DNA from: Triglochin maritima
Taxonomy: Eukaryota; Streptophyta; Magnoliopsida; Alismatales; Juncaginaceae
Reading direction: 5' to 3'
Length of the DNA: 64,000 bases
NCBI GenBank assembly: GCA_963682175.1
Contig: OY821787.1
Span: forward strand, 26,018,501 to 26,082,500
Shown here: in pieces, positions 46,073 to 57,446 of the stretch
Layout: every line of letters begins with the position of its first letter
Numbering within the stretch: position 1 is the first letter of the stretch
Translations under genes and position numbers: made by a program
The notes under the pieces: model-generated
The model's input: the letters and a program-made list of their open reading frames with translations, nothing else
What the model was told of the DNA's origin: nothing
Databases searched by the model: none

Positions 46073-46880
46073 GTATAAACATCATCTCCACCGCCAAAGG
46101 GAGATGGAACTACTCACTACACATTACTAATTATATTAAGAAAAAAAGACATTCTAACCAATTACCCTAAGATTAAGAAAACAAGACTAAGCTAAACATG
46201 CAAGCATTAAAAGAGACAACATTAGAACAAAACTAGGAAGAATTATTTTATTTACATAACTCATATTACTACTAGTATTCTTCTCCACTTGAGTTTTTCT
46301 CCGAGGCTTACTCCAAATAGAGAGAATGATCATCAAGCAAATGGTATATTTCAAAGGAGGAAGAAGAGTTCTATTTATAGACATGAAAAATACAACTGGG
46401 TACAATCCCCTGGTGTGGGACTAATGAAACATTCCTAGAATAAACATAAACACATAACCATATTCGTGCGAAACCGGGTCGCATTCTGACCAATAGGGCC
46501 GCCAATTGGTGGTCCAATTTGGTCAAATTCGACTCATTTTCGTGCGTCTACTTAATATCTTCAATTATGGACGTGGTTGTGCCCTGGTTAGCCATTTGAG
46601 TCTACACACAAATTTAATTGTCAAAATACTCATCATAATGGTGTGGAATTTCACAGTTTGCTATTTGGTCCCTCCGGGCTTACGTCCAGGTCATTCCCTC
46701 TTGCGGATGGGTCTTTGTGCAAGACAGAGATTTCTTCTTACATTTCAGTCTTTTTTCTCTTCTCTTCTCTTCTTTATTACCTAATACCTAAAATATAACA
46801 ACAAACACTCGAGTAGCACAATGTTAGGGTAAAAGAAAGGATATATACCATGAATATGATGCATGATATGCTACTAATCA

Positions 46881-47080
46881 ACAATCTATTGGATCTTTCC
46901 CATTTCTCATAAACACACATTTGCATTGCTTTCGTCTGTAAGTGCAACCGGAGTTGGCACTCAAAAGCAAAAGTCTAGATCAAGCAAGCCCAATTGAAAC
47001 AAAATTGACTCCTTCCACTCCAGGAAGTTCTTGTTATTTAACAAAGGCACACGAACCAAACTCTTTTCAATTGCAAAATT
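46881..47080 (-). pseudogene. Copia E fragment: N-terminal gag
   Basis: The minus-strand translation gives VRVPLLNNKNFLEWKESILF, QLGLLDLDFCF, then ALTDESNAN and YEKWERSNRLSL, the usual start of plant copia gag. It continues across D into 43911 (after a TAG) as LILQHVPRDIKGPVTPDTST. Stops are present. The upstream limit is not certain. Confidence 0.82.
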
Positions 47081-48877
47081 AAAATATACTTACATATATA
47101 ATTTTGTTTAAACATGTAAACCAATTCCACACATGTTTAACATTAACAAAATGCATCGTCACTACTTGTACGTTGGCAGAAATAACAACATGCTAGTAGT
47201 TAATCAAAGTAACATGAAGCCAATCTCATTTACATAAAGGTCTATTCAACATAACTTCGTTGGAAGTTTAAATATTACATATTCATTACATAAGTGAAAC
47301 AATTTCACCCATTTAGATACGAACATAACCTATTCACGTTGGTGAAGATTAGCTAATCTCATTTATCCAAATGCAACTAGAACGTCAACCTCATGTAACC
47401 GAGATAATTAATTCTTGCTACTTGGTGTCACGTAGGTGAGATGCCAAGTCATCCAAATTAAAAGCTCTTACAAAACGTTCACGAAGTTTTCTTACACAAT
47501 TTAGATTAAAAATTGAATAATGACATGATAATGCTAAACAACAATTTAAGACATGATAAACATAGCTTAAATATCCTTTAATAGCATTGTAGTCAAAAAA
47601 ATTAAAGTCTATCACAAAACAAGCCAAATTGCCCTAATATGCAAAGAAAACTACTGTTGTCAGGTCCAATTTGTCCTTATATGTAATTTTGCAATATATG
47701 ATTATCCTGATACAAATAAATTCTGCAAAAATTACACAGACCATTTAATATTTCAGATTATATTCTACTAATTTTTTGGTCCAAAATTCCTAGTAAAATG
47801 CGTTATAGAAAAACTTTAAACAATGCACAAGATAAGGACTATAAAATAATTTCAGAAAATAATTCATGTTTTTGAAAAATGCAACAGCATAATTCTGAAA
47901 TAATGACAATATAATATGCTAAATTCGCAATTAAACAAGATAATTAACATGTCGGGAAGACCTAATAGCAAGGTAAATAATTTGAATTATAGCACATGCA
48001 TAAAACAATCATGCATAATATTGACTTTATGGGTGAATATCCAAAAGCCATATGATTATTCATTTAATTAACGGCAAAATGGATTTGTCCCAAATCTATA
48101 TAATAATTAAATAATATCATTTGCATGACAATATATTCGGAATAATTACCAAATAAAAATCGTTCCACATAAATGGAAGGTAATTATCTAATGTCAATCA
48201 ATGATATAAATTATCATTTACTTACCAAAATAAAGAGAAACAATTAACGTTATGGAAACTAATGCTCCCAATTAAAATCATACAAATATGTTAAATATTC
48301 TCTTTAAATAAAAAAGGAAACTCACGTTTTGGATTCACAAAACCTACCAAAACAAACATTCCATATTTTGGTTTTTCTGGAACAAAACTTCAACAATTTT
48401 CTTTAACTTTATTTGGAAATCAATCAGGGCAACTCGCATATGCTTGTCAAAGGAAAAACTTTACAACTGTTCCATGTTTACAATAAAAAAGAATAATAAC
48501 AGAAAATCATCTTGTGTAGTACTTCTTTATTTAATGGAAGGAAAAAAACGAAAGAAAAACAATTTATTCGTGGGCTAGCTGCATTGTGCATGCCAAAAGA
48601 TGCTACTGTTCAATTCAAAAGAATGAAACCATGTTCATATGAACATAGGCCATGCATGCACGTATACATTTTTTTGTTGTTTTTAATTTCCGGTTACATT
48701 GACCGTACAAACTTTATGTCCATATGCGAGCAGGTATGAAACATCTCATATGCGTACACAATCTAAAGATTAAAATCGATTATAGATTCACAATACCTGT
48801 ATTTTTTATGGCGTGAGAAAGACTTTAAAATCCGATCTAAAATCAAGAGAAGAGACGCCGTAACTCTTGATACCAAT
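47081..48877 (-). other. Copia E leader, AT-rich, with primer-binding site; possible intron
   Basis: 48861-48877 on the minus strand reads ATTGGTATCAAGAGTTA, a primer-binding site close to initiator-Met. Between it and the gag start lie about 1.8 kb of AT-rich sequence without frames. A donor-like ACAG/GTATTG (minus strand, near 48797) and an acceptor-like TTGAAAAG just before the gag start near 47077 could bound an intron. I see no insertion signature in the stretch. Confidence 0.5.
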
Positions 48878-49190
48878 TGATGGAACCTTATGAAATTTAG
48901 TTGACGATGTCATGCTGTTCTTGTCAGTGTCCATTGAAGTCTTCTTGCGATCCCCACAAATACCCCCTCCGGACTCTTATGGGTCGAGTCTATCTCACTG
49001 ACAGAGATGATGGAGATCACACACTGGATTGATGCAGTGTTATGTTGAAATCCTAAAACTCTTTATATAAAGCACACCGCATAACGTGTTATAATATACC
49101 ACACTGTCACTTTACCTTAACGTGTTTCCCAATATATAGACTATCTTACTTAATCGATTATAATTGGACATTCAGACGTTGGGTCCAACA
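48878..49190 (-). mobile_element. Copia E 5' LTR
   Basis: Minus-strand start TGTTGGACCCAACG and end GGTTCCATCA, next to the primer-binding site. At 313 bp it is a normal small copia LTR. The bases to the right (TTATT) would be the target duplication; the partner is outside the window. Confidence 0.85.
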
Positions 49191-50082
49191 TTATTTTCTA
49201 CATAATCAAAACAAAACTATTGGCCAAGTAATGCAACAATCTAAGAAATAGAGCACAAAACACCGTAACCAAAAATAAAGTGACGAAAATGAAAAATGAA
49301 AAAAACTCACTTCTACAATATATTTGTAACCAAGTGTGGTCTTAACACATACGCAACCAAATTTGATAAAGAACTAGATGCGATGAATGAAAACGAACAC
49401 AAAACACCACAAAACACATGAAAGATAAAGTTACCAGAGAGGAAGAACGAAATTTGTTCACATTTACAACATATTCGCAACCAAATGTGATAAATAAACA
49501 TCTTTACAACAAAATGTGAAATGAGAAAACGAACACAAAAACACCATCAAAACATGAAAATAAAGTGATGGAATATAAGAAATAAAAAGGCACGTCTACA
49601 ATAAATTTGCAACAAGATTACAACAAAACTCGCAACCAAACCAAAGCACATAAGTAAATGATGAAAGAAACCTCAAAAAATAAAACCACGAAAACCACAA
49701 ACCCTGACAACATCTAACCTATGCCCCAAACCCTCACTCGTCGGCAACACCCCTATGGTCATCCCTCGGGTATACCTCCCCGACCTTGTCAACGCAAAAA
49801 GAATCCACCACATTAGACTAAACAACACTCGAAAAAATAGTCAGACTCCCGACATTGATATCGACCAAAATCCTAACAATTTTCTCCATCCCGAGGCTTT
49901 GAGCATCAGTATTGCAGGCATAACGTCGAAGACGTGGGCGTGAGAGGTCAAAGACAGGAAGGGCGGGCCGGATGCGAGGTAGCGAAGGACAACGGTGGTG
50001 CAAACGATTCGGTGGCCAAAGGAATGGTGGTTCTCCACCGAGAACGTGGTTCCACAGTTCCACTAAGCTTCATGGCGATGAC
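49191..50082. other. Unassigned DNA with degenerate tandem repeats
   Basis: 49256-49640 consists of about three imperfect units of roughly 140 bp. Each has AAAACACCR.., an AAATAAAGTGA-like stretch and ACAA.ATATTTGCAACCAA. The rest (49680-50082) is of normal base composition. It has short open stretches on both strands, but no product I recognise. Confidence 0.55.
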
Positions 50083-50370
50083 CAGGGGAGAGAAAACCCG
50101 GTCGGTCCGGGTTCGAGATGGAAAATTTCGGTTTCGTTCGGTCCGGTCCGGGTTTCGGTCCGGTCCATTTTAAAATTTCCGGTTCGGTCTGGTCCAGACC
50201 GGTCTTTTTTGTTTTTTATTTAAAAAAAATCGGTTTTTGACCGGACCGGACCGATTCGGTCCGGTCCGGTCCGGTCCGGTCTACGGTCCATAGCAATTCG
50301 GTCTGGTCTGGTCTTCGGTCCGGACCCCGGACAAAAATTCGGTCCGATCTGGTCCGAATGCTCACCCCTA
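50083..50370. mobile_element. hAT-like MITE rich in CGGTCCGGTC
   Basis: The 288-bp element is flanked by the 8-bp duplication GCGATGAC (50075-50082 and 50371-50378). Ends are CAGGGGAGAG and CTCACCCCTA, giving short terminal inverted repeats with the family form YAGGGGWGAG. The inside is rows of CGGTCCGG on both arms around a T-rich centre, so the whole element can fold back. It has no coding capacity and would need a hAT transposase from elsewhere. Confidence 0.9.
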
Positions 50371-50736
50371 GCGATGACGATTTGGAACAATAGAAATGTT
50401 TTGCAGTTTCAAATTCTCACACCTACTCTCTAACTAAAAGTAGTTTGACTTAGTGGGAGAGGAGAGAGAGAGGATAGATGTGAAGAGAGAGAGGGTGGTA
50501 GAGTAAAGAATGAGTTTTTTATTTTATTTTTCTGTTTTTTATTTAATATCTACGACTTTTTTGTTTTAAGGGTAAAATTGTAAATTTCCCAACGGTGACC
50601 GTCACGAAGTGAGTCCGACAAATGGCGAAGGTGGACCTAAGAAATTTGTAGTGAAATGTAAGTGCACCTAGGGAAATAGTTGAAATACGAGTGTTATCTC
50701 TAATTATACCACTTGCGAGGTGCACCCAAGCAAATA
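50371..50736. other. Unassigned, with AG-rich low-complexity stretch
   Basis: 50455-50510 is a run of GAGAG-type repeats. Nothing else is recognised. The last five bases, AAATA, are the target duplication of element H. Confidence 0.6.
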
Positions 50737-52831
50737 TGTAAGGACGTGAGAGAGAGAGGGGAGGTATGGGTTGTGTATGGTTGGAGGTATGGGAGAGGAG
50801 TGAGGTGGTATGGTGGAGAGTATGGTGGAAGTATGGGTTAGGTATTAGGTTTTGTGTTTAAAAACCAAAAACTCACCCATTTGCATCTTTTGTTGCCATT
50901 CGTGTTTTCCACCCAAACCTCACCCTTCTCCTTGCTTTTCCGGCGACCAGTGGAGGAAGAAGGCAGCGTAGAGGCTCAGGCGTGAGGAGGTCGCGCGTGC
51001 GGAGGTGACGGGCGTGAGCGTTGCTCCGGCGGATTCGTCTTTCTTTTGAGGTATGCCAAGCATTAGTGTGTTTTGTGATTCTCCATGTTGGGGGAAGTTT
51101 GGGTCGGTCGCGGGAGGTCGGAGACCTCGCCGGCGACAAGAAAACGGCGTAAAATCCTTGGCTGGTGCAAGGTTGCTGTCGACCAACGGTCGACCGGTGC
51201 TTTCGGGCGGTCGACCGGTGCTAGTGTAATTTGATATTTTTGCCCAGAACCGGTCGGACGATGCCTTGGGGCGGTCGACCGGTTATGCCAAATTTCGTGG
51301 GTTCGTGGTTGATGTTGCCTGTTTCCGGTCGACCGAGCCTTGTGGTTCGACCGGAACTTAAGTTGTTTACTGCATGTTGGTTCGACCGATTAGTATATGC
51401 GTTCGACCGATTATATGACTTAGAATTGCTAGGCTGACCCTGTAATGTTCGGTCGACCGGGACCCTTGAGTCGGTCGACCGATAGTTGAATTGATTTTGA
51501 CTTAGTCAGACCTAGGATTTTGACCTGTCCGGTCGACCGGTTCTTCCCGCTGGTTCGACCGATTGGAGACAGAGTTTTGGGCACTTTGTTCGACCGTTTG
51601 GAGGAAATCCGTTCGACCGTTACTGTTAGTTTCGGTCGACCGGTTTGCCTGATTCGGTCGACCGATGGGGCACAGTACTGGTTTTCTTGTCCTAGTGAGA
51701 TGTCAACTCTGTCCACGGAAACCCGTGTCCTCGCTTAGCGCGTGAGCCGGGAGGTGACGGTGGGTGCGTCCTGCGTGCCTGCCCAGGGACCGCCGTGTGG
51801 AAGAGTGTGGGCATCTGGGACGTGTCGTCTCCACAGATGGAGGGCGACGTAGCCTTGATGTTCTGACTCACAGTAGAGTAGCAGGCCTGAGGGATTGAGG
51901 ATCCCGGTGCACGAGGTGCACGGCTCGTTGGAGCATGTTGACCCTGCGGGCTGTTTGAGCTCGGATCGCTCGTGTAGACGAGGCGATGATCGTTCCACCC
52001 GATGCTGTTCCGGGTGATGATTGTTCTGCCGATGCTGTTCCGGCGGAAGTGCCGTCCGACGACGTTTCCGGGCGATGGTGTCCCACCGATGCTGTTCCGG
52101 TGAGGGTATGGACTGCCGACGATCTTTTCCGGCAGGGTAGTCTGGACGGGCTCCTCCAGATGAGTGGACCGACCTGGGCGACGGCCCCGTTGGTGAGGTG
52201 TTGACCTCGAGATTTCAGCTGATTTCTACTTCGCGCAGGCGTGCGGACGCTCCTCACCGATCCCTTGACTAGAGTAGTCGCGTGTGGGGTTCGTTGCGTA
52301 CCTTCTGCTAGACCGTATGTGCCTACGGTAGGTCTCAGAGTGGGACCCCTTACAGTTTGCGGACAGAGGTCCTGTGTTCCCCGTGGTGGGATTGTTTACC
52401 CCGTAGTGGGTCTGTTTACCCGTTGAGGGATTGTTTATGTATCGCATTGATGCCATGCCATGATGACTAGTATGATAGGTTTCATTGATAGTCTTGCATG
52501 CATTTAGGGCTTGGTATACGGGGTTTCCTTTCAGGAAGCTCAGGCATTGTTGTTGCACTTTTTATTTCAGGACCACAGTAGGTCCGGGTGGGTGGTGACC
52601 GAGGACGGAGCGCTTTGGAGTCGGATCCTCTTCGGCATTTGCGAGATCGTACGACTACTTGTATTTTCATTTCTTTCATCTGGATTGTAGTTGTACACCT
52701 TTTGTAAACTCCATGTATTTTGGGTGCACCCGGATTTATATATTTATATATTAGTGACGTTCCCGCCTTGAGTTGTCAGTTTTATTCGTTATTTCGAAAT
52801 TTTAAATCTTCCGCTGTTTCGGGACGTTACA
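50737..52831 (+). mobile_element. Element H 5' LTR
   Basis: GC-rich 2,095-bp LTR with the GGTCGACC array at 51178-51665, a short run of GATGCTGTTCCGG repeats near 52000-52100 and a TATA-like ATTTATATATTTATATA near 52733-52752. If the latter is the promoter, R and U5 are short. That is a guess from sequence. Confidence 0.95.
51178..51665. repeat. GGTCGACC array in element H 5' LTR
   Basis: About seventeen copies of GGTCGACC or GTTCGACC occur in 490 bp. Several are the full 10-bp palindrome CCGGTCGACCGG or CGGTCGACCG. Confidence 0.9.
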
Positions 52832-52964
52832 ACTTGGTATCAGAGCGGTCGATTCCTGTGTCTTCGTCTAAAGAACCACCCTTAGGAGTAGTGTTAGAGG
52901 CATCCATTACTTTCTGTAGCTCATGCATGCATTGTTGCTTATTTGTTGATTGTTGTTCTGGCAG

Positions 52965-55298
52965 ATGCCTCCGAGGCGTGTGAGAGGTACGCCCCTGCCG
53001 CGTAGTTCCAGTGAGGGGACGGGAGGCACGGCATGGGAGGAGGAGCGGCGTACGCTCTATGGCACTATGGACAGACTGGGCGAGTTTCTGGAGCGCCAGG
53101 CTGCCCGAACTGAGCAGGCAGGACCTGGTGTGGTGCACGACAGGTTCATGAGGCAGCATCCTCCGACGTTTGAGGGCGGAGTGGATCCTGAGCTGGCTGA
53201 GGACTGGATCTTCACGATTCAGAAGATCTTCCGTGCGATTGGATGTGCACCGGAGCTGCAGGTAGGTCTGGCTACCTACGTGCTGAGAGGTCAGGCGTCG
53301 AGCTGGTGGAGGAGTACATCTGCAGTTGTGTTCGCCGACCGAGATGATGTGACTTGGGAGGAGTTTCTGGAGGAGTTTAATCAGAAATACTTCCCGCCGC
53401 ATGTCAGAGATGCGAAGAGAGAGGAGTTCCTGGCGTTGGAGCAGAGGGATATGACGTTAGCTGCCTACGTCGATCGGTACAACGTCCTGGAGCGCTACTG
53501 TCCAGAGATTTATGTTACTCAGGAGCAGAGAGCGAGGAAGTTTGTGAGGGGACTGAGGAAGCAGTTGAGGTCTCGTGTTCTCACCAGTATGCCGCGGACT
53601 TTGGCAGATGCAGTGGAGTGCGCGACAGTTCTTGATCGGGACTTCCAGGAGAACTACCAGGAGGCTAGGAGACCTCAGGGTAGTGCAGTGGGGCGTGCAG
53701 CTGGCCGTTCCGCAGTGGTGGCCGGCAAGAGGCCTCGGTCTGATGGGGGAGGAGCACGTCGGCCCGGGATGTGCAGTTCTTGTGGTGGAGCTCATCCGGG
53801 GCAGGAGTGTCCCCGTCGTACTGGAGCGTGTCTGGGTTGCGGCCAGATGGGGCACTTCATTCGAGATTGTCCGCAGAGGCGGGGAGAGCCGAGTAGGAGG
53901 CCAGGACCGCCAGTAGCAGGCAGGAGCGGAGGCAGTCGCGTAGTTGCACCACCGGGACCGAGCAGAGTCGCCGGGCGGGTTTTCACCATCCAGGCTGAGG
54001 AGGCGAGGGATTCCAACACTGTGGTGGAAGGTACTCTTTCTGTTTCTGGTCGTGTTGCTAGAGTCCTTTTTGATTGCGGTGCCACTCACTCCTTCATTTC
54101 GGAGAAGTTTGCTGGCGAGTTGGGTCGGACCCCTGAGCTGCTGACTGTGTGTTTGGAAGTCAGTACGCCCATGGGTGAGGTGGGCACTATGGGGAGCTTC
54201 CTCCCCGGCACCACAGTTGTTTTGGGAGACCAAGATTTTCCGGCAGATCTGGTCTTGCTACCGATGGAGGACTTCGACGTCATACATGGGATGGATTGGC
54301 TGTCCCAGTACGATGTTCGGGTCTTTTGCCGCGAGAAGAAGATTCTGATTCCGAGGGAGGACCTGCCAGATGTTGTGATCAGAGGGCTGAGAGGCAGAGG
54401 TCGGATTATGGTCTCGGCAGTGAAGGCACAGAGATTGATCCAGCAGGGATGCAGAGCTTATGTGGCTACATTGGTAGTGTCAGATTCTGAGTCGAGGAGT
54501 CTGGACGACATAGAGGTGGTACGGGATTTCGCAGATGTGTTTCCAGTGGATATCCCGGGGCTACCGCCACACAGAGAGATCGAGTTCGGCATCGACTTGG
54601 TGGAGGGTGCGACTCCGCAGTCGAAGGCTCCGTATAGGATGGCACCTGCAGAGTTGGCTGAGCTGAAGAAGCAGTTACAGGAGTTGATGGATACTGGGTT
54701 CATCCGATCTAGCGTCTCGCCGTGGGGAGCGCCAGTCTTGTTCGTGAAGAAGAAGGATGGGTCGTTGCGGATGTGCATCGACTACAGGATGCTGAATAAG
54801 GTTACCGTTAGGAACCGGTATCCCTTACCCAGGATCGAGGACCTGTTTGATCAGTTACAGACGGCGAAGGTCTTCTCGAAGATTGATTTGAGATCTGGGT
54901 ATCATCAGCTGAGGATCAGGGAGGCTGATGTTCAGAAGACAGCCTTCAGGACGCGGTATGGCCACTACGAGTTCTTGGTGATGCCATTTGGACTGACAAA
55001 TGCACCTGCAGCATTCATGGATCTGATGAATAGGACCTTCCAGCCGTACCTCGACAGATTTGTCGTTGTATTCGTAGACGACATTTTGATATACTCGCCT
55101 GACAGGAAGCAGCATCGAGAGCACCTGAGGATTGTGCTTGGCATCTTGAGGGATCAGCAGCTTTATGCCAAGTACACGAAGTGTGAGTTTTGGTTGGATC
55201 AGGTGGCTTTTCTGGGGCATATTGTGTCAGCAGATGGGATTTCAGTGGATCCGGCGAAGGTCGAGGCAGTGACTCAGTGGAGAGCCCGACGAGCGTGA
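52965..55298 (+). CDS. Element H gag, protease and RT (first part of gag-pol)
   Basis: The start is taken at [20 protein letters not shown] (52965), just after the leader; a longer frame upstream has no support. Gag core follows ([30 protein letters not shown]). Then come zinc fingers [13 protein letters not shown] and [14 protein letters not shown], the protease motif [12 protein letters not shown], and RT with [37 protein letters not shown] and the active site [10 protein letters not shown]. It ends at VEAVTQW, then ARRA and stop, because one base is missing from a G run near 55276-55280; the proper frame goes on as [17 protein letters not shown]. The protein would form particles and copy the RNA. 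Codon use is G- and C-rich compared with the surrounding old elements. Confidence 0.95.
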   Translation: MPPRRVRGTPLPRSSSEGTGGTAWEEERRTLYGTMDRLGEFLERQAARTEQAGPGVVHDRFMRQHPPTFEGGVDPELAEDWIFTIQKIFRAIGCAPELQVGLATYVLRGQASSWWRSTSAVVFADRDDVTWEEFLEEFNQKYFPPHVRDAKREEFLALEQRDMTLAAYVDRYNVLERYCPEIYVTQEQRARKFVRGLRKQLRSRVLTSMPRTLADAVECATVLDRDFQENYQEARRPQGSAVGRAAGRSAVVAGKRPRSDGGGARRPGMCSSCGGAHPGQECPRRTGACLGCGQMGHFIRDCPQRRGEPSRRPGPPVAGRSGGSRVVAPPGPSRVAGRVFTIQAEEARDSNTVVEGTLSVSGRVARVLFDCGATHSFISEKFAGELGRTPELLTVCLEVSTPMGEVGTMGSFLPGTTVVLGDQDFPADLVLLPMEDFDVIHGMDWLSQYDVRVFCREKKILIPREDLPDVVIRGLRGRGRIMVSAVKAQRLIQQGCRAYVATLVVSDSESRSLDDIEVVRDFADVFPVDIPGLPPHREIEFGIDLVEGATPQSKAPYRMAPAELAELKKQLQELMDTGFIRSSVSPWGAPVLFVKKKDGSLRMCIDYRMLNKVTVRNRYPLPRIEDLFDQLQTAKVFSKIDLRSGYHQLRIREADVQKTAFRTRYGHYEFLVMPFGLTNAPAAFMDLMNRTFQPYLDRFVVVFVDDILIYSPDRKQHREHLRIVLGILRDQQLYAKYTKCEFWLDQVAFLGHIVSADGISVDPAKVEAVTQWRARRA

Positions 55299-57403
55299 CG
55301 GAGATCAGGAGCTTCGTAGGTCTGGCGGGGTATTACAGGCGGTTTATCCAGGACTTCTCCAGACTTGCATCGCCGCTGACAGCATTGACGCAGAAAGGCG
55401 TCAAGTTCGTTTGGTCCCAGAAGTGCGAGGACAGCTTTCAGGAGCTGAAGAGGCGATTGACGACAGCACCTATTCTGACGCTACCGAGTGGCAGTGGAGG
55501 CTACGTGATTTACAGCGATGCATCAGGAGTAGGCTTGGGTTGTGTTCTGATGCAGCATGGGAAGGTGGTCGCGTACGCTTCGAGGCAGCTGAAGGTGCAC
55601 GAGAAGAACTACCCGACTCACGATCTGGAGCTAGCAGCAGTAGTTCACGCGTTGAAGACCTGGCGGCACTATCTGTATGGCGAGCAGTTCGAGGTCTTCA
55701 CCGATCATCAGAGTCTGAAGTACTTGTTCTCGCAGAAGGAGCTGAATATGAGGCAGCGCAGATGGCTCGAGTTCATTAAGGACTACGACTTCACCATTTC
55801 CTATCATCCGGGGAAGGCGAATTCGGTTGCAGATGCGCTGAGCAGGAAGGTGGAGGTTTCAGTTGCGAGTCTGTGCATCCAGGAGTGGAGGCTACTCGAG
55901 GCCTTGTCAGAGTGGAGGCCGTTTGCTGGGTCAGCAAAGGGGGCAGTGATTGCTGGTTTGAGAGTTGAGCCGCAGACTGTCTCGAGAGTTGTGCAGGCTC
56001 AGGGTACCGATGCAGAGTTGGCTGGTCTGGTGCAGTTGTCTGCTCAGGAGGGATCTGATTTCAGCATTGGAGCAGATGGTGGTCTGAGGTTCAGAAGCCG
56101 TATTTGGGTGCCGAGGGTGGATGAGCTGAGAGAGGAGATCATGGAGGAGGCACACCGAGCACGATATTCCATTCACCCGGGAAGCACGAAGATGTATAAG
56201 GACCTGCAGCGTAATTTCTGGTGGAAGGGGATGAAGCGAGACATAGCGGAGTTTGTGAGCAGATGCTTGGTCTGCCAGCAGGTGAAGATCGAGCATCAGC
56301 GACCAGCAGGACCGATGCAGTGTATTGAGCTTCCTGAGTGGAAGTGGGAGCACGTGACGATCGATTTTGTCACGGGATTGCCGAAGACGAGGAGATTCCA
56401 CGACGCGATTTGGGTGATAGTCGATCGACTGACCAAGTCGGCGCACTTCTTAGCGATCCGGACCACGTTGCCTTTGGAGGGTCTAGCTAAGTTATACGTG
56501 GAGGAGATAGTCAGGTTGCATGGGGTGCCAGTGAGCATCATCTCCGATCGAGATCCTCGTTTCACTTCCAGATTTTGGGGGAGTCTGCAGCAGGCTTTGG
56601 GGACGCGTCTGAGATTCAGTACAGCGTTCCATCCGCAGACCGATGGTCAGTCAGAGAGGACGATTCAGACCTTGGAGGATATGCTGAGAGCATGCACACT
56701 GGACTGGGCAGGGCACTGGGATGAGCACTTGCCGCTGATAGAGTTCGCCTACAACAACAGCTACCACTCGAGTATTGGGATGGCACCGTACGAGGCGTTG
56801 TACGGGAGGCCTTGCAGATCTCCGGTATGCTGGAGTGATGTGGGCGAGAGGCAGTTAGTGGGGCCAGAGATCGTGCAGATGTATGCAGAGAAGGTGGATG
56901 TGATTAGGAGGAGACTGGCCACAGCACAGAGCAGACAGAAGAGTTATGCAGATCGACGCAGACGAGCGCTGAGTTTCGAGGTGGGCGACCATGTGTTTCT
57001 GAAGATTTCCCCTGCCCGAGGTGTGATGAGGTTTGGGAAGAAGGGGAAGCTCAGTCCGAGGTATGTGGGGCCGTTTGAGATCCTTGACCGAGTTGGAGAG
57101 GTTGCCTACCGGATTGCGTTGCCGCCGCAGTTTTCGGGTCTTCACAACGTCTTCCATGTATCGATGCTGAGGAAGTACGTTGCAGATCCGTCGCACGTGT
57201 TTGAGATTGCAGTGCCAGAGATTCAGCAGGACTTGTCGCTCGAGGAGAGGCCAGTCGAGATTGTTGATCGTATGGATCATCAGCTCAGGAGGAGGACCAT
57301 TCCGATGGTGAAGGTCAGGTGGCAGCATCATAGCGAGCGCGAGGCCACTTGGGAGATAGAGGAGGAAGTCAGGAGGCAGTACCCCGAGCTTTTCGGTGAG
57401 TAG
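55280..57403 (+). CDS. Element H RT end, RNase H, integrase and chromodomain-like tail
   Basis: In the frame that follows the lost base: end of RT ([20 protein letters not shown]), RNase H ([37 protein letters not shown]), integrase HHCC finger ([15 protein letters not shown] ... CLVCQQVK), and core with D,D,E in [19 protein letters not shown] and [14 protein letters not shown]. The GPF/Y region has [11 protein letters not shown]. The last 50 residues ([19 protein letters not shown]) form a chromodomain-like tail, which in this lineage directs insertion to chromatin. Taken together, gag-pol is 4,439 nt, one short of 1,480 codons. Confidence 0.95.
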   Translation, partial: ESPTSVTEIRSFVGLAGYYRRFIQDFSRLASPLTALTQKGVKFVWSQKCEDSFQELKRRLTTAPILTLPSGSGGYVIYSDASGVGLGCVLMQHGKVVAYASRQLKVHEKNYPTHDLELAAVVHALKTWRHYLYGEQFEVFTDHQSLKYLFSQKELNMRQRRWLEFIKDYDFTISYHPGKANSVADALSRKVEVSVASLCIQEWRLLEALSEWRPFAGSAKGAVIAGLRVEPQTVSRVVQAQGTDAELAGLVQLSAQEGSDFSIGADGGLRFRSRIWVPRVDELREEIMEEAHRARYSIHPGSTKMYKDLQRNFWWKGMKRDIAEFVSRCLVCQQVKIEHQRPAGPMQCIELPEWKWEHVTIDFVTGLPKTRRFHDAIWVIVDRLTKSAHFLAIRTTLPLEGLAKLYVEEIVRLHGVPVSIISDRDPRFTSRFWGSLQQALGTRLRFSTAFHPQTDGQSERTIQTLEDMLRACTLDWAGHWDEHLPLIEFAYNNSYHSSIGMAPYEALYGRPCRSPVCWSDVGERQLVGPEIVQMYAEKVDVIRRRLATAQSRQKSYADRRRRALSFEVGDHVFLKISPARGVMRFGKKGKLSPRYVGPFEILDRVGEVAYRIALPPQFSGLHNVFHVSMLRKYVADPSHVFEIAVPEIQQDLSLEERPVEIVDRMDHQLRRRTIPMVKVRWQHHSEREATWEIEEEVRRQYPELFGE

Positions 57404-57446
57404 CTCGCTTTGATTTCGGGACGAAATCCTTTTAAGGAGGGCGGAT

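Larger units (their letters stand above)
43912..46880 (-). mobile_element. Element D: Athila-type solo LTR, carrying solo LTR F
   Basis: Edges TGATTGAATAAT and CTACTAATCA are flanked by ACAAT (43907-43911 and 46881-46885). The outer parts (43912-44469 and 46078-46880) resemble the LTRs of A and Z and include a TATA box (minus-strand CTATAAATAG at 46371-46380) and a decayed palindrome (CCGCCAATTGGTGGTCC at 46500-46516). No internal region or second LTR follows, so it is a solo LTR left by recombination. Confidence 0.9.

Noticed and set aside
49818..50223. Possible small gene with frames on both strands (81-83 residues)
   Set aside because: The frames run into the hAT-like MITE, overlap each other on both strands and resemble nothing I know.
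51429..51738. Open frames on both strands across the GGTCGACC array (for example 95 and 72 residues)
   Set aside because: They lie in noncoding LTR sequence, exist on both strands and are repeated in the 3' LTR. The palindrome simply lacks stop codons in several frames.
52827..54283. Long minus-strand frames (191 and 258 residues) within element H
   Set aside because: They are shadows of the GC-rich gag-pol frame on the plus strand.
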